64,000 nucleotides of DNA, from the NCBI GenBank assembly GCA_973895155.1, contig OZ316892.1:31000001-31064000 (forward strand). Reading direction: 5' to 3'. A model generated the notes under the pieces. The model did not search any database. It saw only the letters and a list, made by a program, of their open reading frames with translations, and was not told the origin of the DNA. The position numbers and the translations under genes were made by a program. Source of the DNA: Marsupella aquatica (Eukaryota > Marchantiophyta). Positions 32,880-43,725 of this stretch are shown piece after piece. Within the stretch, counting starts at the first letter, position 1; each line of letters begins with the position of its first letter.

Positions 32880-35048
32880 CTAAACACATCGTCGACCCCA
32901 GTACGCGTGGTGCGAATTGAACAGATGCGGGTCGAGTACTTCCATAGTTGGCGGATGGAGACCCACACGGGCCTGCAACATGCACCAACCTTCTCCTCCT
33001 CCTTGGGGGGCGCGTACTTCTTCTTCTCTTTCTTCTACCCTCTTCCGAAGTGGTGATTGCCCGCTCCCGACCACTCCACAATTCTCTACGTCATAGTCAG
33101 CTCGTGCCACGTAAGAGTCACTTTGAATTCTGGCAGTGTAGAGCCCCGTAGTCCGGGTCAATTCACTTTGATGATGATCTACCTGCCCCGTCGGTATAAT
33201 GCAAGTGTCATCGACCTCCATTCCTTCCACAATTGATATTGCCGGACTAGAATCGACAATTGGCCCTGCTACACTTGCCTCAAAAACTTCATCTCCTGGA
33301 CAGGCCTCCTCCTGAATTGGCTCTTGTGCACTACTTTCCACCATTGCTTCGAGGGCCCTACTAAATTGTTGCGTTAAGGCTTTGGTCGAGGGTCCCTTTT
33401 TCGTGGCCACACTTATCTCCGGTGTCTCGGCCGACAACTGTAGTTCTTCGGGTCCTCCCGGTATACCATCATCAGCCGCATTCGACCTCAATGGTAGGAA
33501 ATCGGGTTCTGGTTCACGATTTCTGTCAGTCCTGTGCGAGGCCACGCGCGGGTCCTCGGGACTGTCATGAAACACAGCAGTTTCATGAAGCTCCATGGTG
33601 CATTCCAACGACTGAGCTACGACATGTGCGTTTTGCGCAGAACATTGCAAAGTTGCATCCGGCGCCTTATTAAATCGGGCCTCGGTCGAGGCTCCGGTCG
33701 TCCAGTGTGCATCTGTTCTGTGTGAGGCCACGCGCGGGTCCTCGGGACTGTCATGGAACACGGCAGTTTCATTCAGCATCAAGTTGCATTCCGCGAGCAC
33801 ATGTCCGACATTGCTTTGCAAATCCACAATCATTCTTTGTTGCTCCTTCAATTTGAAAGCAAACACTCCACTGCATTCGTGAATTTGTTTTATTTGATCA
33901 TAGACAACTCGCATGCAGTCTGGCATCCTGCTGCCCATTGACTGTGAACTGGCCGTCGGATCGTAGTGAATGTTTTGCGTGGTATGCTCAGATCTTTCCC
34001 CACACAAACGTCCGTCTGAATGCTCATCGTCATGGGACGTCCCGGTCTCCACATGCTTCCACACATCGCCCTCCGTGTCGCTCTGGCCCCGCCTCTCTGC
34101 TTCACTAGCACTCTGCCTACTGCGCGTCTCACTTTCGTTTGCACTCCTGGGTTTTTGAAGTAGATCCCTCATGGAATACCCACTGTGAAGGAGCAATCGC
34201 GTTACAGCCGTGCCACAGTAACAGGGATACCATTTCATTCTCGGAAGCTTATCATCTGACAAATGCTTCCTCAACGCCACTATCTCACCCTTCAAGCAGT
34301 CCCACACAAAATGAGCCCAGTCTGGCTTCAAAGTTGGACATTCAACATCCTGGGCCCGAACCTCTTCCGGGATTGTACTCCACCAGGAAGCCCAGTACAC
34401 CCACATGTCCTTCCCGGTTACCTGGGTGGGCTTTGTTTTCCCAAGAAGTAGCTTGTTTACAACCTTCACAGGCTCCTGCCAACGCCTGAACACATCCGAT
34501 AGGGTATCCAAACTCCAAGGGTTTGTGTGGTTACGAGGCACATTAAACATGGCATCCAGTTTCTCGGAAGCCCATGAATTTCGAAAATGTCCAAATTGCC
34601 CATTGGGCAGATGGAATGCAGCTCGCACTGTTTCCTTGTCAAATTTCAGCAATGCACCCCGGAACATGCAGCTGTCGATGTCTGGGTCAAATGCTTGGAC
34701 AAATTCGGTAACTCCAGCAATCGCCACCTGCGGCCATTCCAACTGAAATGCCTCGACCAGATTTCCTGCCACCAACAAATCGTGCGTTCCAGGCTCACAT
34801 TGCAGGCTGGAACGTATTTTCCTTGGAGTCATTGATTTCCATATGGTGCGGGTGACCCCTGCAAAAAGATTGCCAGTTCTTTCAAAAATGGCTCCAACCC
34901 AGTGTACATAACTCATAAAGTACAAAACACAGGCGACGCACTCATCCTCTGGCCCGAGCTCGACATTTGATCCTGGCGTCGAGGCAGTCATCCCTCCACG
35001 ATGATGGTCGACTCCCTGCTTGACAACGTCGATGGTCCCTCGACACAC
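32880..35048 (-). CDS. Hypothetical 722-residue protein with mobile-domain-like N terminus
   Basis: The frame is uninterrupted; a likely start is the internal MTASTPGSNVELG near 34991. Residues roughly 85-300 contain LLVAGNLVEAFQLEWPQ, then GVTEFVQAFDPDID, FRGALLKFDKETVRAAFHLP and WVYWASWWSTIP. This follows the order PW..EFV..G..L..V...F.LP seen in the LTR-encoded proteins at 39.7 and 58.6 kb, so I suspect a distant relative of plant-mobile-domain-like proteins. A Ser/Glu-rich linker, a short helical segment and two copies of ETAVFHDSPEDPRVASHRTD follow. The last 200 bases overlap, in another frame, the putative first exon of the SNF2 gene on the same strand. Either an intron separates them or one frame is fortuitous. 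Function unknown. Confidence 0.5.
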   Translation of the reverse strand: MCRGTIDVVKQGVDHHRGGMTASTPGSNVELGPEDECVACVLYFMSYVHWVGAIFERTGNLFAGVTRTIWKSMTPRKIRSSLQCEPGTHDLLVAGNLVEAFQLEWPQVAIAGVTEFVQAFDPDIDSCMFRGALLKFDKETVRAAFHLPNGQFGHFRNSWASEKLDAMFNVPRNHTNPWSLDTLSDVFRRWQEPVKVVNKLLLGKTKPTQVTGKDMWVYWASWWSTIPEEVRAQDVECPTLKPDWAHFVWDCLKGEIVALRKHLSDDKLPRMKWYPCYCGTAVTRLLLHSGYSMRDLLQKPRSANESETRSRQSASEAERRGQSDTEGDVWKHVETGTSHDDEHSDGRLCGERSEHTTQNIHYDPTASSQSMGSRMPDCMRVVYDQIKQIHECSGVFAFKLKEQQRMIVDLQSNVGHVLAECNLMLNETAVFHDSPEDPRVASHRTDAHWTTGASTEARFNKAPDATLQCSAQNAHVVAQSLECTMELHETAVFHDSPEDPRVASHRTDRNREPEPDFLPLRSNAADDGIPGGPEELQLSAETPEISVATKKGPSTKALTQQFSRALEAMVESSAQEPIQEEACPGDEVFEASVAGPIVDSSPAISIVEGMEVDDTCIIPTGQVDHHQSELTRTTGLYTARIQSDSYVARADYDVENCGVVGSGQSPLRKRVEEREEEVRAPQGGGEGWCMLQARVGLHPPTMEVLDPHLFNSHHAYWGRRCV
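33530..33780. repeat. Internal direct duplication in the 722-codon frame
   Basis: Two 60-bp blocks about 185 bp apart share GAGGCCACGCGCGGGTCCTC and GGACTGTCATG.AACAC.GCAG. Both encode the same 20-residue peptide. Confidence 0.85.
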
Positions 35049-37437
35049 CCCTCCTCAGTCCACAGCGTTCATCATCTGCACAAGGTGGTGAATCGATCGC
35101 CTCACGGCACCCCAGCCCTAAAGTACCCCAAACATCCAAGCAAAAATACCCTCGGTATCGACTCCTGGCTGCGGCAAATCTCAACACCAAAATACCCCAA
35201 TCATCAAAGCCAAAATACCCCAATCATCAAAGCCAAAGTACCCCTAACCTCAACTCCCGTCTCCGGCCAATGTCAGAACCCCAATTAATACCGAAAGGCA
35301 AGATACCGTCAATCGAAAATGATGGCCTCGTGGCTCCTGCCCATGCGAAAGCCGAAAAACCCAAACATCATCTCTTATGTCTCTTAATTACTAGCCCTAT
35401 GCCTATGCTCGTGCGTTGCACGAAAGATGTCAAGGAGAGAAAAGATGTCGATGTGAGACAAAGATGGCAATATGAGAAAAACTTTACATGTCAAGGTGAA
35501 AAAAAGATGTGAAGGTGAGAAAAGGTCTTGAGGAGAGAAAATATGTCGAGGACAGTAAAGATTTTGAGGGTGAGAACAAATTGCCGTGGTGAGATAAAGA
35601 TCTCAAGGTAAGAAAAAGATGGGGAGAAGAGAAAAAGATGTGTGGAGGGTGGAGGCACAGTTGGGTGAGCCAAGGTGTATTGGGAATGCAATTAGAAGGG
35701 TGGGGATGAGGGGATTAACGGGTTTTTGGGGTATATCAAACTTTATTGTGAAGAGTGTTTTGTTTGGAGCTTGGTCTCAAAATTGTTTTTTTTGGAGCTT
35801 GATCTCATTGGCCTTCATCGGAAAAGTCTTCCTTAAATGGTTGGAAGTTTAATATTGGAATAGCAAAAACTGGGATCTCTAATAAAGATCAAACAAATAA
35901 AAATAAGAATGAACCCAACAATCGTAAAAATGGTATGACATGCAATCTGGTGACACAGAAAAGAATGAACAATCCCTGCCTCAACAAAGAGGGGAAACAA
36001 TATCATATAGTACCCCGAAGGGGAGGCAGTAAAACAAACCACCACTTGGCCAGCAAGAGGCCAGCGGTGGAACAAGGCGTGGAACAAGGCGCTGCAACTG
36101 AACGATCATGCTAAGATCAAAACAGGAGTCAGAGCAGGAGAACATCCCGCCAAACTAAACTCTGATGTGATAGCTGTACTAAACAAACTCTGATGTGATA
36201 GCAGTCAGCCGATGGAAAAGAACAGGTGTCAAGTGACTCCTGACAAATGGTCTGTCAAATTGGATATAGGGGTTGATGTTGTTGAGAAAATGCTCAATGT
36301 TGTTCGGGAGGGCGACGGCCCGGGAGGGCAGGCCGGAGCGCAAGAGAGACAATGGTTTCTGGGGATGTGCTATGAGGTTTATGTGCTATGCGCGTCAACA
36401 AAAAAATTTATCTATCCAAAAATCTGTCATTGCACAAAATATGGGTATTGATATGTTGTAGACAAAGACAAACACTTGAGGGTGCAAGGTGCAAATAGGT
36501 TAGAGAGAATGAGGCACTTAATGCTAGAGCTTTGGCAAAACTTTGCCAAGATTGGCTTAGAATTTATTTATGGCAATAAATAAATTTTAACCTAGCCATT
36601 TTTTCATTACATCAAAGCTCCCTTTCTAAACATTGTTACATTTCCCAACATTATCTACTGTTGTTTTTTTCTTTTTATTCCCCTCTCTCCTCTCTTCCCC
36701 TCAAGGGCCCTCCTTCCCCTGCGCACTACCACTATCCATTCCTCTCTTGGGAAGGGTAATAACCGTAATATGTTAAAGTCTTCTGTACCTCATTGCACAC
36801 TATACAATCATCTGACATGTAAATACACTCTAGTACCTACACCCGGGCAGGGTAGGGCAGGAAATTACAATGACTCTGACATACTGTGGAGTAACTATAG
36901 TCAGGACCTAAATACTACCGTTGGTGTATTTATTCAACGCAGTCCAAACTGGACAGCCAAGGGAGGCAGGGCAAGTACTTTTGGTTTGATCCAAGGGTGA
37001 GAATAATTTGTGATTATAATGGATGGTCAGAATTTACTCCCGCCCTTTTTGCTTTCCATAAGCAGACGATCACCAAATTGTGGCGGGATTGCATACTATA
37101 GTTGTAGATTTGCCTGCACGACACGGAGACGGGAGCCGCAACAACACTGCCAACTGCACAAGGTACACGTATAGACTGAGGCTGCGCCGTCACGACTGCT
37201 CCAAACCGTTTCGTAGAAAGGACAATCGCCGATTCATCACGACATACCTCCATAATTAAGGTGGGATTACACTACCGATTGGAACAGTACGGCCTGGCGG
37301 GAGGCCCAGGAATGTGAGTATGCCACGTGGAACACTGGTCAATAAATAACAGATAATAATAATAATAATATTGAAGACCCATCAACCGCCGCCGCTTTGG
37401 AACATTCCATTTGTAATTTTGTAGTCTGAACTCTGAA
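35049..37437. other. Intergenic, with minisatellite and microsatellite tracts
   Basis: 35150-35235 has repeated CAAAATACCCCAATCATCAAAG. 35424-35645 is a degenerate tandem repeat (below). A TAATAATAATAATAATA run lies near 37351-37371. No gene was recognised on either strand. Confidence 0.5.
35424..35645. repeat. Degenerate tandem repeat (AAAGATGTCAAGGTGAGA-like)
   Basis: About ten diverged 18-24 bp units, e.g. AAAGATGTCGATGTGAGA, AAAGATGTGAAGGTGAGA and AAAGATCTCAAGGTAAGA. It is preceded by CTCGTGCGTTGCACGAAAG. Confidence 0.75.
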
Positions 37438-37923
37438 GTGCTCGATGATCAAAAGTATAATGACGCCGGAGGCAGGGAAGCGGAAGAGGAAAACCGGTGC
37501 ATGAGCACGTCATTCGATCATTCAAACTTCGAATTGTTTTTGATTGAAACACCGTTTTTGTTATGGGAAGAAGCGGCGGTAGCATGTGAAAGATTGAGTG
37601 TTTTAGAGAAGCAGATGGAAGAAATTCGAATGGCGAAGGAAGCGCTCCAACAACAGTTGGATAATCTATGTATTGCTTCCCAGTTCTTCAGAGGGGAAGA
37701 TCCGATACTCAGAACAAGAGCCATTGATGGAGTGAGCATATCATATATTATAGTCCAAGATCCGGCAGCCGAAGATCCTCAAGGAGATTTTGAAAGTACA
37801 TTCGCCGAACACGAGTTGGAGGTCGTGTATCTTTCTAATGTCTTTGCAGGAGAGTCAAACACACGGCAATTCTCAGCCACCCGGATGCCTTGTCTCATAT
37901 TAACAGCTAGAATATCCGTCTGA
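37438..37923 (+). CDS. Hypothetical protein with short coiled coil
   Basis: 161 codons. The middle (LWEEAAVACERLSVLEKQME, then EIRMAKEALQQQLDNL) has strong heptad character, and the rest looks plausible as protein (ISYIIVQDPAAEDPQGDFES). No known domain. It could be the 5' exon of the CCHC gene that follows or an independent fragment. Confidence 0.35.
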   Translation: MLDDQKYNDAGGREAEEENRCMSTSFDHSNFELFLIETPFLLWEEAAVACERLSVLEKQMEEIRMAKEALQQQLDNLCIASQFFRGEDPILRTRAIDGVSISYIIVQDPAAEDPQGDFESTFAEHELEVVYLSNVFAGESNTRQFSATRMPCLILTARISV

Positions 37924-38319
37924 TTTCATTCACCCCTTGTGTGTCTTCCCTCCACGGCTAGTACGGAAATTACTTATGGTATTGGCATGCAGCTCACCGC
38001 TACATCCCCAGCGCACATCGCAAACATAGCGTTTTTGCTAAGCTTTTTGCCACTCCCTACATGTTTGTTGCGGTTTTTTGGGCTGGACGACTTTTGCTGC
38101 CAATACCACAAGCATCCACGCATCTGGAGGACGTAAGGACGCGGCTGCGATCGGTGCCTTCTGCAAAAACAAACGGTCCTGTCCGAGACATGGATTGGAT
38201 CTACACAACCTGTTGTGGATTGGAGGCCTCGGTTTTTTCTCTGCTGCACCTACGGCGAGGAGGTTTTGAGTGACATCCTGGCAATCCCTTCCACGCCCAC
38301 AACGTCACGCTTGGACTCT

Positions 38320-39309
38320 ATGGCAAGCAGTCAATCTCACGGGACACCACGGAATACATCAAACAATCCTGCGGCACCGGCAAAAAATGTAGTAGGGACG
38401 CCCGCTCCTAACACGCAACCATGCATAGAAAGGTGGATTTCTACTGCAGCCATACCTACTGTCCCGACATCGGAAGTTGTCTACATTCCGCCTGACATTT
38501 TACAACTCGGCATTAAGAAGGTGTTCGGTAACAAGGTGGTGGTCGGCTTCGAATCTGAATTTCACTCCAGGCTGGCCCGGGAGTGGATTTCGGCCTTCAA
38601 CCAAGAAAACGAAAACAAGTTGGCACTGCACGACGAACTGGCACATGCCTTGTTTGTTGTCCAATTTGACACTAATGCAGGTGACCACATCAAGAAAAGT
38701 TTCCTCCACGCTTCCCCTTTGAAAGCTCTTGATCGGTTTGCTGTTGTGAACGACTACACGCCGAATTTCCAACCCTGCAATTCACCAGATTTCAGACACC
38801 TGGTCACGGTCTACATCAAAAATGGCAACCCTGAGATTTATGAATACATAAAATTCGTGGTGGCCCCAATCGGGCGGTTCATCCGGGCAAAGCAGGCGCC
38901 TGGCATTGAACAACACCACATCTCAGCAGTGGTTGAGACCTCTCTGAAGGTTTTCCCAGCATATGGAAAAATTCAACTCAGCAGTTCCGGCATTACTACT
39001 GTCATCTTCGACTACATTGGCAGGAATCTTCGTTGTTGTTTCTGCTTTTCCTACCGGCACTTTGCATCCAAGTGCACACAGCCTCAACCTGCTTACTTTA
39101 AGGGCCGACATTTCCAATTCAACGCCCCGGGGGACGCAGCTCGACACCCAATTGCACCAGACAATACGAACCAACAAAAGGTGAGATTGGACCAGGTGGT
39201 CTTCCACGACTACCAGGAGAAGGAGCGCAAGGCAAGGGAGGATCGAGCTGAAGAGCAACAGCAGTGGGAGAATTCGGAACTGCAACACCTTGCGCACTGT
39301 GATGCCTAG
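38320..39309 (+). CDS. CCHC-knuckle (LINE ORF1/DUF4283-like) gene, cut by Gypsy insertion
   Basis: From ATG 38320 (MASSQSHGTPRN) the protein has a Pro/Thr-rich start, a central alpha/beta region (VGFESEFHSRLAREWISAF ... LKALDRFAVVNDYTPNFQPC ... VVAPIGRFIRAKQAPG) and a CCFCFSYRHFASKC zinc knuckle, followed by a charged helix. This order recalls plant LINE ORF1 and DUF4283 proteins. The host sequence ends at 39297; the last residues and the TAG (39307-39309) come from the Gypsy LTR that begins at 39298. The rest of the original gene must lie beyond the window. Confidence 0.55.
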   Translation: MASSQSHGTPRNTSNNPAAPAKNVVGTPAPNTQPCIERWISTAAIPTVPTSEVVYIPPDILQLGIKKVFGNKVVVGFESEFHSRLAREWISAFNQENENKLALHDELAHALFVVQFDTNAGDHIKKSFLHASPLKALDRFAVVNDYTPNFQPCNSPDFRHLVTVYIKNGNPEIYEYIKFVVAPIGRFIRAKQAPGIEQHHISAVVETSLKVFPAYGKIQLSSSGITTVIFDYIGRNLRCCFCFSYRHFASKCTQPQPAYFKGRHFQFNAPGDAARHPIAPDNTNQQKVRLDQVVFHDYQEKERKAREDRAEEQQQWENSELQHLAHCDA

Positions 39310-39670
39310 ACAGGAATCACTCGGCCGGTTAAGTGGGTAAAGCAGGAAGGCACCCTAGGAACACCTTAGTATAGTGACAAAACAAGGAAAATATAAACAA
39401 TTAGGGGCAACCATGGAACCCGGGCAGAGGCCGGAGGTAAGGCTGAGGGTGAAAACCCGATTAGGGTTAGGGCGCGTTAAGCGTCGGCGGCTAGGAAGGA
39501 TCAACGGGAAGAAGGACCGGCAAAGGAGAGGGGTAAGGAGCGCTTGCAGGAAATAGTGGCTCATTTGCGAGCACGAACTAGGCAGACGACTACGGGAGGC
39601 CAACTACTGTCAGCTGCTTAGGCAAGCACTCGGGGAGAGAGTAGATACCGACGATCAACCTAAGGAGGGT

Positions 39671-42600
39671 ATGAGCAACGTCAATCAAGCGGCACATTTC
39701 TGGGGATGCCTGTTCGAACGGGCAACTGAGTACATCAAGACTTACGAGGACGAGGAGTCAGAAAGGGCAGCTCGAGAACGGCAGGAGCTCGCTCGATTGT
39801 GGGAGCTGCAGAAGACGGCTTTCTTAGGAGGCGAACTCATCAAGGACGAGTTCCTGTGGACGCCTACTTCCAATCAACTCGACGATCTTCTGTTTTGCAA
39901 AGACAGCGTCGTCGGCATCCGAGAGGCCATCAAGAACTGCAATGACATACACTGGGAATTAAAGGGTAGCACGGAAAGGTGGACCCAGGCAACGGTGCTA
40001 GGAGAAACCTCCACGGCAGCAGAGATGAAGAGGAAGGGAGCCATCAACGATGAAGCCACCCCGGCAAAAAGAACGAGGTCGACGGCACCAAAGAAGCCAG
40101 CCGAGCAGCAGAGCAGGAGGCAGGGAGAAGCCGAAGAGGAGGAGGTCGATCCCATCAAGGCCATTCCAACCAGGGATGACACCTGGAAGGGTTGGGCGGC
40201 AACCCTACCGGTGGAGGTGCAACTACATTTTGCACGGGAGGAGGATGCATGCTTTACGGCCATGCGGACCAAGAAGTACCAAGGCTTCATGGCCGGATCC
40301 GGCTTGGAGGCCTTTGTAAGATTACCATGGCTGAAGCCGGAGGTACCGGAGTCAGACCTATTAGAATTCGTGGGGTCATGGGAACCCGAGACCAATTGCA
40401 CGAGGATATATGGGAAGGATTTCTATCTTACTCCCAAGGTGATTGCCGAAGTGTTTGGCTTGCCGATGGGCAATAAGACCAAAGTTGATACCAGGAAGAC
40501 CTTGCCTGACAAGGAGTTCCGGTCGTTCCCCGGGCCATCAACGAAGAATGGCTTCTTCCGGAACACCTGCACCAACCCGCACATAGGAGAGATGATCGAC
40601 TTCTTGCGGGTGACCATGCATTGTAACTTGCCGAGGGCAGAGATCGGCAAGGCACAGGTCTATCTGGCAGAAAGGCCAGACCCAAGCCGGGACTACAACG
40701 GGTACCTCCTCAACCAATTGAAGAAGATCTTAAAGGAGGAGCAGCAGGTAATCGGCATGGGGAGCGTGTCGCGGCTTGGCTATCACATGCCGCTGTTGTG
40801 CCGGTATGCCAGAGGTCAGACTTTTGCCCCGGTACTTCCCCTGCAGGTAAGGGCACCCGAGGAAGCTCCAACGCCGAGGCCGTTGGCTGAGAAGCCTCAA
40901 CCACCTGTTAGTCCTACGATCGAGCAGGTGTTTAGGCCCAGGAAGGAAGACTTGCCGATGCAGCAACCAGGCATGCAGAGTCTGCTGAAACTACTGGAGA
41001 AAGAAAAGAAATCGGCATCGGCAACAACAACGGCAACGGCAACAATGCAGGACACTACTACAGAGGTAGGCCGACACCGGCTCACAAGAGAAAACCCCTT
41101 TGCTGGAGACAAGGAGAGAATCAGGCCGGAATCCAAGCCAGGTGTTCGAATGTACGTGGGAACCTCAAGCTCCGAATTTGAGGCAGAATTGCCTGAAGCT
41201 CCTACCGAGGAAGAGGAGAGGGAGAAGCTGGAAATCCAAGAGGTAGAGGAGGCAGTGGAGGACTGCAGCCATGATAATTCCGGCTATGGGTCGGACCATC
41301 ACGTTCCAGGAGTAAGGACCTGTGGCCGGTTTGTCCCCACACTTCCAAGGGTAGTGCGAGGGGACCCCAACCAGCAGAGTAGCCCTGAGTCTCCCCCACC
41401 AGATGTTGCTCCCCCGAGCTTCGACGGCATAAAACAGACGGTGCAGGAATTTCAGGAGCGAATCAAGCAGGAGGAAGAGGCCGCCCTGGCTAAGGAAAAG
41501 GATTTACCAGGAGGAGATTGGCCGGAGGACATCAGGCGGCTAGCCGAAAAAGGAAGCAAACCTCTAGCCACGATTGAAGAGATCCGCAGGACGGCTTGGG
41601 AGCAGAGGCCACGATGGGCGATGCCGATCACTTCTACTTACTCCACCTACGCTAAGAATAGAGCCATGGAGTATGGTGAGATGTGTGGGGAACTTGCGCT
41701 CGGCATCTTTGGAGAGGAGTTGGAGGTAGGACCCTTTTTCCATAGGGAGCAGTTGGAGAAGCACCAATTAGAAGAAGCGGTGGCTTTAGAGAGAAGCAAG
41801 AAGGACGAGGTCATTCGGCGGCTTAGGAGGATGGAAGCCGAGATTGAAGATCTAAGGGCGGCCAAGAAAGCCCAAGATGAACTGCGGATTAAACGACATG
41901 AGCTGAACATCATGCAGGGGCAGTTGGACGCCGCACAGGCTGATAATCAGAATATCAAGGATAAACTGACTCAGACGCAGGAAGAATTGGCCGACACGAT
42001 CAAAGAAAGGGAAAAGTGGAAGCAAGAGCTGAAGAATACAGAGGAGGCCCACATAACAACCAACAGCCGGGCCATGGCGGAGACCCAAAGAAAGGAATGG
42101 GCGTTGAAAGGGGAGCTCGAGAAAATCCACGGAGCCCTTGAGCAGAAGGAGGTCGAGTTAGGGAAATCCTATCAAGGGATTATGGCGCTGCAGCAGGAGC
42201 TTGCGTCCCTGACGGCCAGCTTCAAGGCCGACCTAAGGGAGAAGGACGAGATGCTCGAACAGACTTACGCCAAGATGAACCAGATGGAGTCTGTCATCAT
42301 TGCAGAGCTCGACAAGGAGCTAAGAGCAACCCAGGAGGAGAAGGCTACCTTGAAGAAGGAATTGGAGGAAGCCCACAGGGAGCAGGAGGAGGCCAAAAAC
42401 GAGCTGGAGGGGGCACGTAAGGACCTGGATGAAACCCAAGAGGAGTTGGAGGAAATCACGAGGAAGATGGAGAACCTACAGCGGCGGGCCGACAACCAAA
42501 CAGAGCGGCTGAAGAAACAAGCCGCAGTATTTAAATGCTTAGCTGCAGCAGGTCCATCTCCTGTTGGGACAAACCAGTTACCAGGGGTGGTAATTGCTGA

Positions 42601-43060
42601 AGGACAAGCCGCGCCACCTGCACCAGTGCCGGAGGTAAGTGGGAAGGGGAAGGGACCAGCTGCCGAGCCACCAACGAAGAAGAAGCGGAAACCTTCAGGG
42701 TCAAGGAGTAATACGACTTCACAGGCCGTGGTGATCAAGGAGGTAGACCCAGCACCGACCCCAGACAGGGTCACGGCTAAGGATCCAACTACCCTAGGGG
42801 AAGGGGAGGCCGAAGCCGTGGGAGTGGCTGAGGCCGAAGCCGTGGGAGTGGCTGAAGCCGAAGCCGTGGGGGTGGCTGAGGCCGAAGCCGTGGGTATTGC
42901 CGAGGCCGGTGTCGAGGCTGAAGCCGAAGGTGGACCCAGTCAGGCCGAGGGAGAGTTGACTCGGTCAAGGGCAGGTAATCTGTCAGTAGGCGGGCCAACG
43001 GCAGTGGCTGAGGAGGAAGTGTTGGGGGCGTCCATTGAGGATCCACCACCGGTGTCGTGA
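39671..43060 (+). CDS. LTR-encoded 1129-residue protein, copy 1
   Basis: Starts MSNVNQAAHFWGCL. Residues 1-110 are charged and helical. A Lys/Arg/Ala/Pro-rich nuclear-signal-like linker follows (EMKRKGAINDEATPAKRTR). Residues about 165-390 form a globular domain with FVRLPWLKPEV, LLEFVGSWEPETN, YGKDFYLTPKVIAEVFGLPM and FFRNTCTNPHIGEMIDFLRV, resembling plant-mobile-domain-like folds. After an acidic linker, residues about 690-960 are a continuous coiled coil (LRRMEAEIEDLRAAKKAQ onward). The C terminus has KKKRKP and an AEAVGV repeat. It shows no similarity to gag, protease or envelope that I can see. Being uninterrupted over 3.4 kb argues for selection or youth. Function unknown; DNA/chromatin tethering or particle assembly are guesses. 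Confidence 0.8.
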   Translation: MSNVNQAAHFWGCLFERATEYIKTYEDEESERAARERQELARLWELQKTAFLGGELIKDEFLWTPTSNQLDDLLFCKDSVVGIREAIKNCNDIHWELKGSTERWTQATVLGETSTAAEMKRKGAINDEATPAKRTRSTAPKKPAEQQSRRQGEAEEEEVDPIKAIPTRDDTWKGWAATLPVEVQLHFAREEDACFTAMRTKKYQGFMAGSGLEAFVRLPWLKPEVPESDLLEFVGSWEPETNCTRIYGKDFYLTPKVIAEVFGLPMGNKTKVDTRKTLPDKEFRSFPGPSTKNGFFRNTCTNPHIGEMIDFLRVTMHCNLPRAEIGKAQVYLAERPDPSRDYNGYLLNQLKKILKEEQQVIGMGSVSRLGYHMPLLCRYARGQTFAPVLPLQVRAPEEAPTPRPLAEKPQPPVSPTIEQVFRPRKEDLPMQQPGMQSLLKLLEKEKKSASATTTATATMQDTTTEVGRHRLTRENPFAGDKERIRPESKPGVRMYVGTSSSEFEAELPEAPTEEEEREKLEIQEVEEAVEDCSHDNSGYGSDHHVPGVRTCGRFVPTLPRVVRGDPNQQSSPESPPPDVAPPSFDGIKQTVQEFQERIKQEEEAALAKEKDLPGGDWPEDIRRLAEKGSKPLATIEEIRRTAWEQRPRWAMPITSTYSTYAKNRAMEYGEMCGELALGIFGEELEVGPFFHREQLEKHQLEEAVALERSKKDEVIRRLRRMEAEIEDLRAAKKAQDELRIKRHELNIMQGQLDAAQADNQNIKDKLTQTQEELADTIKEREKWKQELKNTEEAHITTNSRAMAETQRKEWALKGELEKIHGALEQKEVELGKSYQGIMALQQELASLTASFKADLREKDEMLEQTYAKMNQMESVIIAELDKELRATQEEKATLKKELEEAHREQEEAKNELEGARKDLDETQEELEEITRKMENLQRRADNQTERLKKQAAVFKCLAAAGPSPVGTNQLPGVVIAEGQAAPPAPVPEVSGKGKGPAAEPPTKKKRKPSGSRSNTTSQAVVIKEVDPAPTPDRVTAKDPTTLGEGEAEAVGVAEAEAVGVAEAEAVGVAEAEAVGIAEAGVEAEAEGGPSQAEGELTRSRAGNLSVGGPTAVAEEEVLGASIEDPPPVS
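42808..42903. repeat. 24-bp tandem repeat encoding AEAVGV(A/I)
   Basis: Four units of GCCGAAGCCGTGGGAGTGGC plus TGAG, in frame near the C terminus of the LTR protein. Confidence 0.85.
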
Positions 43061-43711
43061 CGGTGCAAGGGCGCCGTTCCTTTTAGGGAGGGCGGACGTG
43101 GAGGGAGGAGGCGTGAGTGGGCAGGGCGGGCACGGATCTCCACGTTTAGGATTAGGATCAGAACCAGGAGCGGCCCTGACACTTAGCTTAGTGGGATTGC
43201 GGTCCCACTGGTAGGAGCAACACTTGTGCTCCTGCCTTGCTGTACATAGGTAGATTCGGGCAAGTAGATTACTGTTAAGTAGATTAGGCTTACGATGCAA
43301 AGAATGGCGGATCCACTACCAGGATAAGTACCTGGGCAGCGGGGAGCTCAGGGCCTCTTCTTTAGCAAGTTTTTAGTTTGCACCAGCCGGGCTGGGATCA
43401 AGTAGTACGAGAAGCTCTCGGTTAGTCATACAGTGACCCTTGTGTATATTCATGTTTCCTCATGCCTAAGAGCTGAATAGAGTTGGCCTCACGGCTTAGT
43501 TCGCAGAACTTGTGTATGAGATGTACTGTTTGTATGGCAAGTGCATGGTATGACTCAGTCAGAATGAGTCATTTTGCTATTTGTGTGTCGCATTAACTTG
43601 TGTGAAGAGTGCCCACATCAACAGAAGGAAGGAAAGTAAGCAGGGGAGTGAGAGTTGGATGTGTCGAGCTGAGAGAGGTCTTAGCGGCTTAACCAAGCCT
43701 ATTGGGGATCA

Positions 43712-43725
43712 TTCCGGCGGCGGAA
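43712..43725. promoter_or_regulatory. Conserved TTCCGGCGGCGGAA element
   Basis: An interrupted palindrome (TTCCG/CGGAA) in the LTR trailer. The same 14 bp, followed by a related ACAAA..ATACCTA tract, occurs in the trailer of the solo LTR at 61032-61045. Its conservation in otherwise diverged trailers suggests a cis-acting role (enhancer, R region or polyadenylation control). Confidence 0.45.

Noticed and set aside
39298-39658. A conventional 360-bp Gypsy LTR with ORF1 as an extra internal gene
   Set aside because: No primer-binding site follows 39658, a good one follows 43981, and the ORF is repeated downstream of pol in the 3' copy.
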